64,000 nt of DNA from Argyresthia goedartella (lineage: Eukaryota; Arthropoda; Insecta; Lepidoptera; Argyresthiidae), in contig OX463832.1 in assembly GCA_949825045.1 (NCBI GenBank), forward strand, positions 24,918,552 through 24,982,551. Reading direction: 5' to 3'. Position numbers and translations under genes: made by a program. Position 1 is the first letter of the stretch. Every line of letters starts with the position of its first letter. Positions 31,126 through 43,014 of the stretch are shown piece after piece. The notes below the pieces were generated by a model. That model had not been told where the DNA came from. It did no database searches and worked only from the letters and a program-made list of their open reading frames with translations.

Positions 31126-31669
31126 TGTTCGATTCCAAATCGATATTCGATCGATGGTTTCTGAACGGCCATTTTGAATTTGACGTTGCTGCCAACCTAG
31201 CAGTTTTTGACAACTGACAGACGAAAGCCCTCGCAATGTAAACGCGTCTTGGTTAGGGTATTGAAATTAAATCGCAGTCCATCTGGAATGTATTCGGGTT
31301 TCCCTCAGGATTGTCTATATAGCTGAGTGTGTTGTGGTTCCCCGAACCAGATAAAGTTCGCATTTACGTGGCCGATTGGTTTTTCCCACGTAACATAACC
31401 TGTGTTGGAACACTGTGCTCATCGAAGCTGGCCTGCCAGTCATATCTGGTTGGCTGAAGAACCTGTCTACCAAGAAGAGCCTAGGGTGCACCCGGGCCTT
31501 GCAGAGAGACAGGAGGTTGACGGGACCGAAGCACAGACCAGGTTAGATCGACTCCATTTACATTAGCTCGGTGAATCGCCGACGTTCACACTTCTTGGCA
31601 ACTGATCGCTACGCTACCTCGTAGCTGATGGGCCCCTACGAGGTCATTAGGTGCTGAGAAGCCTGAACA
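31126..31669 (+). repeat. 5' LTR of BEL element 2
   Basis: Starts TGTTCGATTCC and ends GCCTGAACA. Similar to the 3' LTR throughout, apart from scattered substitutions and a different short stretch near 31548-31567. Confidence 0.93.
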
Positions 31670-32210
31670 ATTTTGGTAGCTAGAGCGTGGTTTCCTGAGA
31701 TTTGCAGCCGTCAAGGGCTCCAGGAACGCACGATTTGGGACTATCAATCTGTAGGTATAGGCGGTTAAGTAACTTGGTTGGTTCCTATATCCACATAGAT
31801 TGGTAGTATTGTAAGCTATAGGTCTATTGCTGGTAGTAGATAAACAGATATTGAATTGAAAATTGCATTGAAGTACCAGTTAGTCAATTTATTAGTGGTC
31901 TAGTAATGCTATTGAATGAATGTTTTGGTTAACATAGGTAGTTACATCTATTGATAGCAGGCTATTACATTGTTTTCAGTTTATAGCAATTTATATCTTG
32001 AACTAATATTGACTATCTATGTGTGTTATAATGATAAAGGGAAACTAAATTGTATTTACAGAATTTATATAGATATAAAACTCGGTTCCTATTGTTTAAG
32101 GAAAACAACATTGTTTAAGTTGTGGTTTAGGGTTCCCTCGTTTGGGTTGTAGACTGGAGGGTCCAATAAAATTGAGTTACTGCAAATTGTGAGTAAGTAT
32201 CGTTCCGATC
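31670..32210 (+). other. Leader of BEL element 2
   Basis: 541 bp between LTR and gag. TTTTGGTAGCTAGAGCGTGG directly after the LTR is where the tRNA primer-binding site should be; I cannot name the tRNA. No coding frame. Confidence 0.7.
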
Positions 32211-33926
32211 ATGTCGTTATCTGAAATCCAGAAGGGTGTTTCTAAGGAACTCAGATGGTTTTCCTCCGCACACGGTCTGATAGACCGTTTAGATAGGCAT
32301 GATGTGGTATTGGAGCGGTCTATGGACGTTAAGGAACGTTACAACAGGGTGCTCGAATTGTCCGCGCAGGCGGAATCAGTTGATGGTTGCGCACCTGACA
32401 GGTTGTCACTGTTGATAGGGGATGTCGACCAATGTATGGAGATGGCAGCTGCTATCACGCAGAAGGCTGCGGACATACGTAGACAGCGCGAGTCCAGCCA
32501 TGGTGGTGACATTGAAGCACCCCTGCCGCTTCAGGGTTCGGGGTCCAGGTTACCTGCCATAACTATGCCTACTTTTGACGGAGTGTCCGGTGAATGGATG
32601 AGCTTCATCAATCGGTTCGACAGTTTGGTGCACATGCGATCGGACATTACCAAGTCTGTCAAGATGGCTCAGCTGGTGGCAGCATTGAGGGGTGAGCCTA
32701 GGGAGCTGGTCGCTCATTTGACAGTTACGGAGGGTAACTATGAAACGGCCAGGCAATTGTTGGTCAGACGTTACCATAACAAACGGAGGTTGGCCGATGC
32801 CCAACTGAACCGTTTGTTTAGTATCCCGGTTGTGAACAAGGTCGGGGCCATACAGACGGAGGTTTTGAACCCATTGTTGTCCGTCACCAAGGCTCTAGAG
32901 AATCTTGGACTTCCGGTTGGTGAATGGTCGTACCTACTGTTGTACATTGTACTTTCCCGCCTACCCGCTGACGTGCAGACTCGTTTCGAACAGTCTCACG
33001 GGAGGTCGGCCGAGGACCTGCCCGCCTTCTCCGACTTGGTCGGATTCTTGGAAGAGGAGGCTCGACGGGCAGAGAATTTGGGGTTGACGGTCACCCATCC
33101 TTCGGAGCCACAGAGAGCTGCCGGGAGCGCTGTGAGTAGGGGCCCTCCGACGAGGAAGGACCGCACCAACCGGCAGTCGTATGGGACTGTGAGTGCATTG
33201 ACCCCACATAGTGAGACCTGCCCATGTTGTAGGCAGATTGGCCATGCTGTGGCTAATTGCAATAAGTTCGGGGAACTTAGGGTTGAGGGACGGCGCCGGA
33301 TGGCCAAGCAGCGGAGCTGGTGTTTCCTGTGCCTCGGGCCACACATGGCTAGGGACTGCACGCGCACAAAAATGTGCGGATATTGTGGTGGGGCCCACAA
33401 CAATCTGTTGTGCATGAACCGGTCCGGCCAACAGCCACCACAGGGCCGTACCCAGGGTGACACGGCATGGGGCCCTGAGAATTCGTTTGCGACTCGGAGC
33501 GCAACTCAGGGGCCAATGTCCCCACGTGCACAGGTCAGTACTAGGGTACAGGGCCGCACTCAGGGTCACCACATGGGGGGCCCTGAGTTTTCGGTTGCGA
33601 CTCCGCATCCGTCCCAGCGGGACATTGGGTGTGTTGAGCAGGCCGTAACGGGCGGGTGGCATGGGACACCTTCGAGCTATGCGGGTGCGGTTCGAACGCC
33701 GCCTCAGTTGTCGCCCCGCTCGTCGCCTCGTCCTCGTCGGTCACATGTGATGTCCCCCCCGCTCATGGAGCGGCCACGGTTGAATTCACGCCCACCCCCC
33801 TTTACGGGGAATCGTAGGTTGGGAATGGAACCGGCGCGTGGGCCATTTGTACAATGGGACCCTCTGGCGTATAGCTGCATACCTGATCGGTTACAGGCAC
33901 AGTGGGGCCCCGGGGGTCCTCGCTAG
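32211..33926 (+). CDS. gag: BEL/Pao Gag, element 2
   Basis: 571 codons, uninterrupted. The N-terminus starts MSLSEIQKGVSKELRWFSSAH. The DUF1759-like capsid region (PTFDGVSGEWMSFINRFDSLVH, LRGEPRELVAHLTV) spans residues about 115-265. Three zinc knuckles lie at about 337-405: CPCCRQIGHAVANC, CFLCLGPHMARDC and CGYCGGAHNNLLC. The tail is Pro/Gly-rich. It ends ...GGPR-TAG in the context CCTCGC-TAG-GAA, and the protease continues in the same phase, exactly as in element 1. Confidence 0.92.
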   Translation: MSLSEIQKGVSKELRWFSSAHGLIDRLDRHDVVLERSMDVKERYNRVLELSAQAESVDGCAPDRLSLLIGDVDQCMEMAAAITQKAADIRRQRESSHGGDIEAPLPLQGSGSRLPAITMPTFDGVSGEWMSFINRFDSLVHMRSDITKSVKMAQLVAALRGEPRELVAHLTVTEGNYETARQLLVRRYHNKRRLADAQLNRLFSIPVVNKVGAIQTEVLNPLLSVTKALENLGLPVGEWSYLLLYIVLSRLPADVQTRFEQSHGRSAEDLPAFSDLVGFLEEEARRAENLGLTVTHPSEPQRAAGSAVSRGPPTRKDRTNRQSYGTVSALTPHSETCPCCRQIGHAVANCNKFGELRVEGRRRMAKQRSWCFLCLGPHMARDCTRTKMCGYCGGAHNNLLCMNRSGQQPPQGRTQGDTAWGPENSFATRSATQGPMSPRAQVSTRVQGRTQGHHMGGPEFSVATPHPSQRDIGCVEQAVTGGWHGTPSSYAGAVRTPPQLSPRSSPRPRRSHVMSPPLMERPRLNSRPPPFTGNRRLGMEPARGPFVQWDPLAYSCIPDRLQAQWGPGGPR

Positions 33927-34895
33927 GAATTTGCGGCCCAACCATTGGTTGCCCCCCAACCGGAGACGGTGGTGTTACCGATCGCCTCTGTGCTTGTTTG
34001 GGATTTGGCGGGCAACCCAACATACGTTCGCGCCCTATTAGATTCTGGAGCTCAGGGCTGCATTGTATCGAATGATTTAGCAAAATGGTTGGGCCTCAAG
34101 GTAAATAGGTATAATAAATCAATAAGGGGCGTGGGGAATGTTACGGTTACGAATGTAGTTGGTCAATCGGTGATCACGTTCTCTCCACGTTATGACATTT
34201 TGACAAAAACATCCGCGCAAGCTTTAGTAATGACGCATGTCATGGGCAGACACCCCTTGGTGAAGTTGAATCCGGCCGTTCGATTGCTAACATCAGGACT
34301 CAAGTTGGCGGATCCCGATTTTGACACTCCAGCCCCGGTCGACCTGCTACTGGGAGCAGACGTTCTGGGTAGGTTTCTGTTGTCGGATCGGCGAGTTCTT
34401 CAGCCGGACGGGTTGATTGCTGTGGATACTAAGTTTGGTCACGTGATCATGGGTCCGGCATTGCCAATGGTTAGGCCTGCCGAGTCAGATGGCATACTTA
34501 TTGGCTCAGCGTTGTCAGACGCTATCCAACGTTTCTGGGAGATAGAGGAACCTCCCACCGTTCGTCGAGTCGACGCAGACGAAGAAGAGTGCGAGTTGTT
34601 TTACCAGAATAGTACTGGTCGCCTTCGTTCTGGTCGTTTTGTAACCCGACTGCCTTTCAGGGCCGATCGACCGCCACTAGGAGAATCTAGGAAGATGGCT
34701 GAGACGAGATTGATGTCGATGGAGCGTAGGATGACAAGGGACGCCCTATTTAAACAAAAATATGTTGATTTCATGAGGGAGTATGAGTCGTTAGGACACA
34801 TGTCGGTATCGGGTGTGGACTGGAGATCTGAGGATCATTGTTTCCTTCCACACCGTCCTACGAACCCCTACCGGCAAGATTCGAGTTGTTTTTGA
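33927..34895 (+). CDS. pro: BEL/Pao protease and RT linker, element 2
   Basis: In phase with gag after the TAG; the first ATG is at 33945. Aspartic protease motif LLDSGAQGCIVS and the DUF1758-type DTPAPVDLLLGADVLG, then EIEEPPTVRRVDADEEECE and the RT lead-in. The frame is good up to HCFLPH near 34850. There a small deletion shifts it, and it ends by chance at 34895. Confidence 0.85.
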   Translation, partial: EFAAQPLVAPQPETVVLPIASVLVWDLAGNPTYVRALLDSGAQGCIVSNDLAKWLGLKVNRYNKSIRGVGNVTVTNVVGQSVITFSPRYDILTKTSAQALVMTHVMGRHPLVKLNPAVRLLTSGLKLADPDFDTPAPVDLLLGADVLGRFLLSDRRVLQPDGLIAVDTKFGHVIMGPALPMVRPAESDGILIGSALSDAIQRFWEIEEPPTVRRVDADEEECELFYQNSTGRLRSGRFVTRLPFRADRPPLGESRKMAETRLMSMERRMTRDALFKQKYVDFMREYESLGHMSVSGVDWRSEDHCFLPHRPTNPYRQDSSCF

Positions 34896-37707
34896 TGGGT
34901 CAGCACCTACCTCGAACGGGATGTCCCTGAATCAGTGTCTACATTCGGGACCCAAGTTGAGTCGTGATATTTCGGATATTCTCACGAGCTTTCGGAGGCA
35001 CCAGATTGTATTTGTCGCAGACATTCGGATGATGTTTAGGCAAACGGTAATTCATCCGGCTGACAGAAGGTATCAGTTGATACTGTGGCGTGAGTCCACG
35101 GCCGAGCCAGTCAAGGTCTATGAGTTAAACACGAACACGTATGGGTTACGGTCTAGCCCGTATTTGGCGATGCGTACCCTGCGGGAGTTGGCGTCGCGTG
35201 ACCGTGTGAGCTATCCTAGAGCCGCCGCTATCCTGGAGCAAGATTTGTACGTCGATGACGTCTGCACAGGGGCAGCCAGTGTAGAGGAAGCTCTGGACCG
35301 ACGTGACGAGCTCATTCAATTGCTGGAACGAGGCGGCTAAGAACTACGCAAGTGGATGTCCAACTCCCCTGAGTTGATGGCTGGTCTCCCAGATGAGTTT
35401 CAACAAGACCCGCACGTTTTTGAGAATCCTGACAACCCTAACATGTTGTCAGTGCTTGGAATTCAGTACCGGCCCGTCCATGATGAGTTTACCTATCGGG
35501 TGGTTTTAGAAACACCGAAGGCCTGGACGAAGCGGTCAGTACTGTCAACGATTGCGAGAACGTTCGACCCGAATGGATGGATTTCTCCAGTCACCTTTGC
35601 TCTCAAATGTTTTATGCAAAGGCTATGGGCGGCTCAGTTGACCTGGGACACCCACCTCTCAGGTGATTTGTTGACTGATTGGACGCGAATGTTCACCTCG
35701 CTATCGGACATAAATAATGTATCGCTGCCGAGGAAATTGGTCCCTGCTGGGGATTACAGGGCAACCCTTCACGGGTTTTGTGATGCCTCTGAACGAGGGT
35801 TTGCGGCAGCGGTTTATTTGCGAACCGTCACCTCCACCGGGGAGGTCGACGTGCGTTTGGTTTTGGCAAAAAGCAAGGTAGCGCCTATTCGGACAAGGAT
35901 GACGATTCCAAAACTGGAACTGTCCGGGGCTGCTCTTTTGACCAAACTTTTGAATCACACTCTAACAGTGTTGCGTGGGTCAGTGGTTTTGGAGGATACG
36001 GTGTACGCGTGGACGGACAGCTTGATTGTTTTGTGCTGGCTGAAGGCTTCGGTCCATAACTTAGAGGTTTTTGTTGCGAACCGTGTCTCCCAGATTGTGT
36101 CGTCTGAGGTCCCACTGACCTGGAGACATGTACCAGGAGAATTGAACCCGTCTGATTGTGCATCCAGGGGATGTCGGGCTCCTGAACTCGTTAGACACCA
36201 TTTGTGGTGGGGACCACCCTGGCTTGCCAAGAGAGAATCGGACTGGCCCCACAGCCATGTAGTAGTATCTTCGGATCATGGCCCTAGAGCGGCCGAGCAT
36301 GTTACCCAGAAGGCTGAGGACCCTGACGCCGGGTTTCTACTGGACCGGTATAGCTCACTTGACAAGTTGATAAACGTGTCCACTTGGATTAGGAGATTCG
36401 CTCGAAATTGTCGTACTCCTCGCGATCAGCGAACGTTGAACCCTATTCTGACTCCGGCAGAGCGAAACGAGTCGCTATTGAATTTGGTCCGGTTGGTACA
36501 GTCCTCGAAGTTTGGGGCAGAATTGGAGATTATACGAAGTGGACGTTCGAAATTGAAGGGAGCCGTCGCGCGTCTCAACCCCTTTGTTGATTCGACCGGG
36601 TTACTTCGGGTAGGAGGAAGATTGCGCAGTGCGAATCTGTCGTATTCGGCTCGTCACCCACTTCTGCTCCCCAAGGGGGGACAGTTAGTTGAATTGCTGG
36701 TGACTGATCGTCATATTACAAACGCGCATGCCGGCTGTAACGCGTTGTTGGCCACGCTCCAGCGGGAGTTTTGGATCTTATCTGCCCGCCGTGTCATACG
36801 GAACATCGTGTTTCGGTGCATGCCTTGTTATCGACTTAAGGCTGCCACGATGCAACCTCTCATGGGGGACTTGCCCCCTGATCGTGTGAATGAGGTCAGA
36901 CCGTTTTCAGGTGTTGGTACGGATTTTGCAGGACCGTTTATGGTGAAGAGTTCACGATTGCGTACCGCTAGGCAATACAAGGCGTACCTATGTGTGTTTG
37001 TTTGTTTATCCACCAAGGCGGTACATCTCGAGCTCGTTGCTGATCTCTCGACAGAGGCTTTCATTGCTTGTTTGGATAGGTTTGTTTCTCGAAGGGGACT
37101 TCCAACTTTGATCCGCTCTGATAACGGCACTAACTACATCGGTGCGGAACGATACTTACGAGAGATAGTCAACTTTTTGAATGTAAATAAAGTGGATATT
37201 GGAACGGCCCTCTCCCGTCGGGGTATACAGTGGACCTTCAGCCCACCGATTTGCCCCCACTGGGGTGGGATTTTTGAGGCCGTAGTTAAGTCAGCTAAGA
37301 CGCACTTGGGGCGTATAGTAGGTCAGACCGCGCTGAGTTTTGAGGAGCTCGCGACATTGTTTTGTAAGATCGAGGCCGTTCTCAATTCGCGACCGTTGTG
37401 TCCGCTCAGCTCGGATCCAAATGACCTGGAGGCTCTGACCCCAGGCCATTTCTTGATAGGATAGCCACTTAACGCGTTGCCCGAGCACCCCTTCGAGGGA
37501 GTGAAATTGTATCGGTTGTCAAGGTATCAGATGTTGCAGCAGTTTACTCAGAATTTCTGGAAGCGTTGGTCGCTCGAGTATCTGCATATCTTACAACAGC
37601 GCCTTCAGTGGACTGACAAAACCAGCCCCCCTAGTGTTGGTGACCTCGTTCTGGTTAAGGATGCTAACGTTGCGGTAGCAACGTTGTCTCGGCTGCCCGT
37701 AGATTAA
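34853..37707 (+). pseudogene. pol: BEL/Pao pol (RT, RNase H, integrase), element 2
   Basis: One frame with two nonsense codons: TAA at 35338-35340 and TAG at 37462-37464. In order: RT with VFVADIRMMFRQ and the catalytic YVDD near 35249-35260; RNase H with [15 protein letters not shown] and [11 protein letters not shown]; integrase zinc motif ([12 protein letters not shown]...MPC) near 36703-36835; integrase catalytic core with TDFAGPF near 36920, SDNGTNYIG near 37117 and [14 protein letters not shown] near 37260. The last part after the TAG is GDLVLVKDANV...SRLPVD. Element 1 has Tyr where the TAA stands. An upstream frameshift cuts this frame off from the protease. Confidence 0.9.
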
Positions 37708-37739
37708 GGGACAGGTGGGTGCCTGTCCGGGCGGGTGAT

Positions 37740-38277
37740 TGTTCGATTCCAAATCGATATTCGATCGATGGTTTCTGAACGGCCATTTTGAATTTGACGT
37801 TGCTGCCAACCTAGCAGTTTTTGACATCTGACAGACGAAAGCCCTCGCAATGTAAACGCGTCTTGGTTAGGGTATTGAAATTAAATCGCAGTCCATCTGG
37901 AATGTAATCGGGTTTCCCTCAGGATTGTCTATATAGCTGAGTGTGTTGTGGTTCCCCGAACCAGATAAAGTTCGCATTTACGTGGCCGATTGGTTTTTTA
38001 CCACGTAACATAACCTGTGTTGGAACACTGTGCTCATCGAGGCTGGCCCGCCAGTCGTACCTGGTTGGCTGAAGAACCTGTCTACCAAGAAGAGCCTAGG
38101 GTGCACCCGGGCCTTGCAGAGAGACAGGAGGTTGACGGGACCGAAGCACAGACCAGGTTAGAATTAATTATTAGCTCGGTGAATCGCCGACGTTCACACA
38201 TCTTGGCAACTGATCGCTACGCTACCTCGTATCTGATGGGCCCCTACGAGGTCATTAGGTGCCGAGAAGCCTGACCA
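37740..38277 (+). repeat. 3' LTR of BEL element 2
   Basis: Starts TGTTCGATTCC after a purine-rich GTCCGGGCGGGTGAT and ends GCCTGACCA, then ATGGT. 538 bp. Confidence 0.93.
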
Positions 38278-38289
38278 ATGGTAATACCT

Positions 38290-39251
38290 GCATCCGTTGT
38301 CGATTTACCCCTAGTGAAACCGTATTGCTTGGCGTGGAGTTGTTTTGTACGGTTGAAGTGTGAGATCATTTGATTGAGTATAATCTTTTCAAAAATTTTA
38401 CTTGGTGCTGGAAGAACCGATATTGGTCTGAAATTTGACGGATCACCCTTTTCTCCCGACTTGAACAGAGGTATAAGTTTACTGTGTTTCATGAGGTCTG
38501 GGAAAGCTCCATCATCAACACATTTATTAAATATATAAGCTAGGTGTGGGGTATAACAAGTATTATTGAACCAATGACTTTGACTGATATACCCCACAGG
38601 TCTTCAGTATTTTTTAAGTTAAGTAATCTATACGTTTTGACAATATCCTGGGGATATACATGATAAAATTTGAAGTCTACATTACTGATTCTAGTGCTAT
38701 TTTTTTATAAAGCCTCTGCTTCATATGGAGATGAATTTAGACTCTCTGTTGTGAGTAAGGGTGCATTGGAGAAGAATGTTTCAAAAGCTTGAGCTACCTC
38801 AGCGTTGGATTTAACAACATCATCACCTATCTTTAAGCAGAAATCATTATCCCTTGGTATAACTTTGCCAGTTTCACGGTTTATGATTTGCCAAACCGTT
38901 TTCATTCTATTATTTGATTTTTGTATTTTTCTATTAATGTGTAAAGTTTTTCAGTTCTACGAACTAACTTGAAAGTTTTGGAATATTTTTTAACATAGTC
39001 ATGAAATTTTATATCAAAGTTATAGGTTTTTTGTTCATAAAGGTCATACAAGATAGCTCTATTTTACGAATTTCAAACGTTGCCCAGTCGTTAAATTTAG
39101 ATTTACCGTTGTTGGCACTGACGTTCTTTAATTTAAAAACTGTATTGAATTCTGTTTGAATAATGTTGAAGAAGTCAGAATAGATTTTGTTCGGGTTCTG
39201 TTCATCAAAATCCGGTACTGGCAAACCCATATCTAAGTTTTTCATATACAT
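38290..39251 (-). pseudogene. LINE D pre-RT linker and RT N-terminus
   Basis: Minus-strand blocks: NPNKIYSDFFNIIQTEFNTVF and KFNDWATFEIR (39251-39009), then MKTVWQIINRETGK...FETFFSNA (38905-38705), and LAYIFNKCVDDGAFPDLMKHSKLIPLFKSGEKGDPSNFRPISVLPAPSKIFE (near 38560-38400). These are consecutive parts of one ORF2, disrupted by several small indels and the region around 38600-38700. Confidence 0.82.
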
Positions 39252-39494
39252 CTCTTGTCTATGGGATGTAATAGGCCTATAAAATGATGGATCAGTCTTA
39301 TTTTCACTAGTAATTTGGAATGAAACTGTTTGACCACTGTGATCGGATGGAAACAGTTAATTACATTTTTACTTGTGAATGCACAGTCACAAAAAACGTT
39401 ATCTAAGCTAGTTTGGCTGGTAAGTGTAATTCTAGTCGGCTCTAGAAATACATGACATAAATTAAATGATTTGAACAGAGTTTTTAGTAGTTAG

Positions 39495-39968
39495 TTAGTA
39501 GTTTCGTCGCTTCAGTGTTGTATCTACAAGCAGATTATCTACAAGCAGAACATTAAGATCGCCACAAATAATTAACTTTTTTCTGTTATTACAAAATTTA
39601 ATGAGGGTTTCCTCCATAATTTTCTCAAACATTTCAAAATTGCCATGGCCTTTTTCATCTCTCGTAGGTCTGTAGACACAAACAATAATATGGCTATCCA
39701 ACTCAACACAAGATACCTCTATTTGTCTTTCTACAGTAAGTGTAAGAATATCTTTCCGTTGTTTCACCTTAATATTATTTTTTACTAAGATTAAAGAACC
39801 ACCTCTATCAGCAGTCTTTCTATTGTAACAACTGACAATTGTGTTATTATTTATGTTAAAAGACATCATATTTTCCTTTAACCAATGTTCTGTAATACAA
39901 ATAACATCAGTGTCCGAATTATTAAGAAATAATTCTAATACAAGTTCTTTGCCAGGTAGCCCCTGCAT
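39495..39968 (-). pseudogene. LINE D endonuclease
   Basis: APE-type nuclease: NMQGLPGKELVLELFLNNSDTDVICITEHWLKEN (the Glu is in TEHWL), RKTADRGGSLILVKNN, IEVSCVELDSHIIVCVYRPTR, KLIICGDLNV. An open frame of 157 codons, ending near the junction to the linker. Confidence 0.85.
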
Positions 39969-40189
39969 GTTTTGATGGGTAATATTTAAGAGGGGCTTAC
40001 CCTTTGTCTGACAAAGTCTCCTCCGCCGAGGACGATGTAGTGCAGATCTGAATGAGGCTGGCCTGATCCATGACGTCCAGCTTGTTCTGTATGAACGCTA
40101 GCATTTCGTCGACCCCGATATTACAACTCGCGCATTTCACTTTATTTGACGGCGACGTGCTGCGCGATCAATCACACAATGCGAAGACG

Positions 40190-40625
40190 CCCGCACACCG
40201 TAAAGCGCGCGCGCAGAGTGATGACAGATTTTGTCAACACATTGGGGCAAAGATCGCAAGTCGATGTTGGTTTTATGAGTAGACTTTTAACATAGAGTTT
40301 GCGTAGAGACAGCAGCCCTATCTCCCTGAATACTATTGTTGTGGGGTTTCGTTTTGCCTTAAGTAGGATTATTTTGAATAAGGCACGCTGGGCCCTTTCT
40401 AAGCTGATTAAGTTAGTTTTGCATGCGGATCCCCAGACCGAGATACAGGAGGATAGCACTGAATGACCAATCGCACAATATACCATCTTAGCCAGTTCAA
40501 CATCTCCAACACGTTTTAGGTTTTTAATATGTACATCAATTTTCGGGTACTCCTGTAGGCATTAAAATGTGTGGTCGCCAAGAAAGCCTCTCATTGACCA
40601 GTACTCCAAGATATTTTATTGTTAA
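40190..40625 (-). mobile_element. LINE E, RT C-terminal fragment
   Basis: The minus strand reads VYCAIGHSVLSSCISVWGSA, CKTNLISLERAQRALFKII and IGLLSLRKLYVKSLLIK, a Jockey-like RT C-terminus. It is fused to LINE D on the left side and to LINE F near 40628. Confidence 0.8.
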
Positions 40626-40627
40626 GG

Positions 40628-41350
40628 TTTAAAGTTTAAGATATTTATTTCTCAAAAAGCATACAATATTCATTTACTTTAGAAACAACACAAATAAATA
40701 ATTACACAAGCTTTCTTACATCGAGCGAGACAAGTGGGGTAGTCCTTGAAAAATGTTAATATTTATTTTATGAATGTGGTGACTTTGAGATGTATGTTTT
40801 TAAAAGTTTTTTATAAATTGGTAGTGATCTCGCCTCTTTTATAGCTTTCGGGAGTTTGTTGTACAGTCGCGCCCCTCTGCTACTATTACTATGCTGTTTT
40901 TACCGTAGTTTGTCCTGTGGTGTAGTATAACAATGTTATTTGCTTATCTAGTCAAGCGACTTCGTGTCTGTGCGTAGATCTATATATTTTTTGAAAGTAA
41001 TTTGGGTACGAATGTCTTTTGTAAGGATTTTTCGTATAATTATGCATGTGTTATATGTGTATGTTTATGATATGTTTAATAATTTTGTTTCTGTATAGAT
41101 TTAAGACGTAATTGTTAAGAAATCGTAGCCAAAGAGTGTTTTAATGACTTTATTTTGTGCAGGCTGCAGTGGAGCTAGGTTTGTTTTCGCCGCTGTACCC
41201 CATATCTCTATTAGGTATTCTATGTGGGGTCTTACGAGTGAATTATAAATGGTATAGCGGACAAGTTTTATTTTATTTATTTTATTGTTTCTGTTCGTTC
41301 GAGTTCGGGACAGTAGGTGAAACGGTCTAACCCATTGTCTCTGGTACAAT
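40628..41350 (-). mobile_element. LINE F, 3' end fragment
   Basis: The 3' end near 40630-40660 (GTTTAAAGTTTAAGATATTTATTTCTC) is followed on the minus strand by RT C-terminal sequence at 41101-41349 (KLVRYTIYNSLVRPHIEYLIEIWGTAAKTNLAPLQ). 5'-truncated at about 41350. Confidence 0.75.
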
Positions 41351-43014
41351 TGTGTATTTTTATTGGTATACTATCTATTTACTAGCCCTGTGTGGGATAT
41401 ATTATAAAAGACGTTATATTTATGGGCTTGTATTTTTTATTTGGTTTCTAGTTATTTACACTTTGTATAATAGGGATCCAACTGGCTCGATAGCCATTAA
41501 TCTAATCCTCACTATAATTTAGCTCAGTCACTGGCCGAAGCCTACGGTGAAGTGTCACATTGACTTCTCACATCCAAGCCCCTTTCTTTTTTAAAACTAC
41601 ATATAACGTGACAGTGTCCAAGTGAACACCCACTCTAAAGAGGCCCTTATACAATATACAACCTACCTTACAATCATTCCCCCCTCCCTTCAAAAAAAAT
41701 AATTTCCAACGGATTTTTTTTTTCAAAGTGGCAACCCTAACTCAAAGTCTAAAATCTAAAATGACTACCCTATCTCAAAGTCTAAAATCTAAAAAACATT
41801 AAATGTTAACTTTAAGTTAGTTTGCTATGCATGAAATCTAAAAGACAGTAAATATGCCGCAAGCATAAATTTAAATAACATCAAGTACCCTAATCCTTAT
41901 CGGTCTAACCATCCCATTTAACCTACTCAATTAAACATTAAATAACAAAACCAAACTACACTTAAGGTGTAGGCTATGCACCTTAAAAAACTTAAATTAT
42001 AACACCCTATGATCCCATCATACAATTATTCGCGGCTTAACACTAACCTACCTAACGCTAGAAAACTCTCAATTACAATACGAAGGCAAACAGCTGAATC
42101 TAGCTAAGATTTAGCTTCTCGAATAGTTATCATTCGACAAACTTTCTGACAATAAAAACTAGCGAAAAAGTTATCAGAAAACCATAATACCTACGTTCTT
42201 AAAATTAACACAACTCGATCTTTGCATTTACAATTGTGAACTCATTGTGAACTCTTTCCACCGAATGGAAATATTTCAAAAATTAACGCAGGCAAAGATC
42301 AAATAAAAACATTATCATTTTCAAATATAGGAAACCTCAACCATATTAACAGGATTAATCTATAGAACCGTATTACTAAGCCACAGCCTAAGAATGAGTC
42401 CATTAAAATTTGTTCCAATAATACGATGAAATCAACTAGCTTTAAAACCGATACTACAATTTACAATCATCCTAAATAATCCATTGGAATTCAGTAAACT
42501 ATCTTTTACTATTAACAGTTTAAGATAATCCCCGTGAGTTGCAACCAATTACCCAAGTAAAGACACTACAAAGAATCTCGAATGTGTATTGAATACCCGA
42601 GTTATCCCACATCAGAAATTAATTTCATTGAGAAACCTTCGTTACCAACTTCGTTATACAATCCATAGTCTCCCCTTACCAAATCATCCCAACTCTATAC
42701 TTTAAGAACGCGGGAACCAAAATAGAACCCTATGACGAATAGCTATTGCCTCGTCATACTGCTCTCAAAGATAAAACCAGGCGATCGGTTCAAACAATTA
42801 TTCGAACTGTCGTTTATAAAAGTTTCTCATATAAAGGTAATCTACCACGGAAATCTAGTATGTTACAGATATTTCTTGGGTCTATGATTTAGTAGCCTAT
42901 TTATACCAGACATTGAGAGTAGCATGTACATAGTAGTTGAGACCTTGAGAGTAAACAAATTGGACTGCAGCAGCATTATTTAGTTAAGTCAATTTATTCG
43001 TCAAGATGCTACCC
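41351..43014. other. AT-rich DNA without gene
   Basis: 1.66 kb with no coding frame above 60 codons that looks real. CTCAAAGTCTAAAATCTAAAA occurs twice, 36 bp apart (near 41740 and 41776). The rest I cannot assign; a decayed LTR or UTR is possible. Confidence 0.5.

Larger units (their letters stand above)
31126..38277 (+). mobile_element. BEL/Pao retrotransposon 2, full structure
   Basis: A complete 7,152-bp element with LTRs 31126-31669 and 37740-38277, gag, protease, RT, RNase H and integrase in order. It is flanked by the target duplication ATGGT (31121-31125 and 38278-38282) and lies inside LINE D. The LTRs differ at a modest number of positions (about 15 seen by eye), so the insertion is not very recent. 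One frameshift and two nonsense codons in pol make it non-autonomous. Confidence 0.93.
38278..40170 (-). mobile_element. LINE D, 5' part (right of BEL element 2)
   Basis: Continues LINE D beyond the BEL insertion: the RT N-terminus (38283-38905), a linker (39009-39251), the endonuclease (39495-39968) and an N-terminal cysteine-containing segment (CASCNIGVDEMLAFIQNK) near 40080-40150. Frames are broken in several places. The border with LINE E at about 40170-40200 is approximate. Confidence 0.85.
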
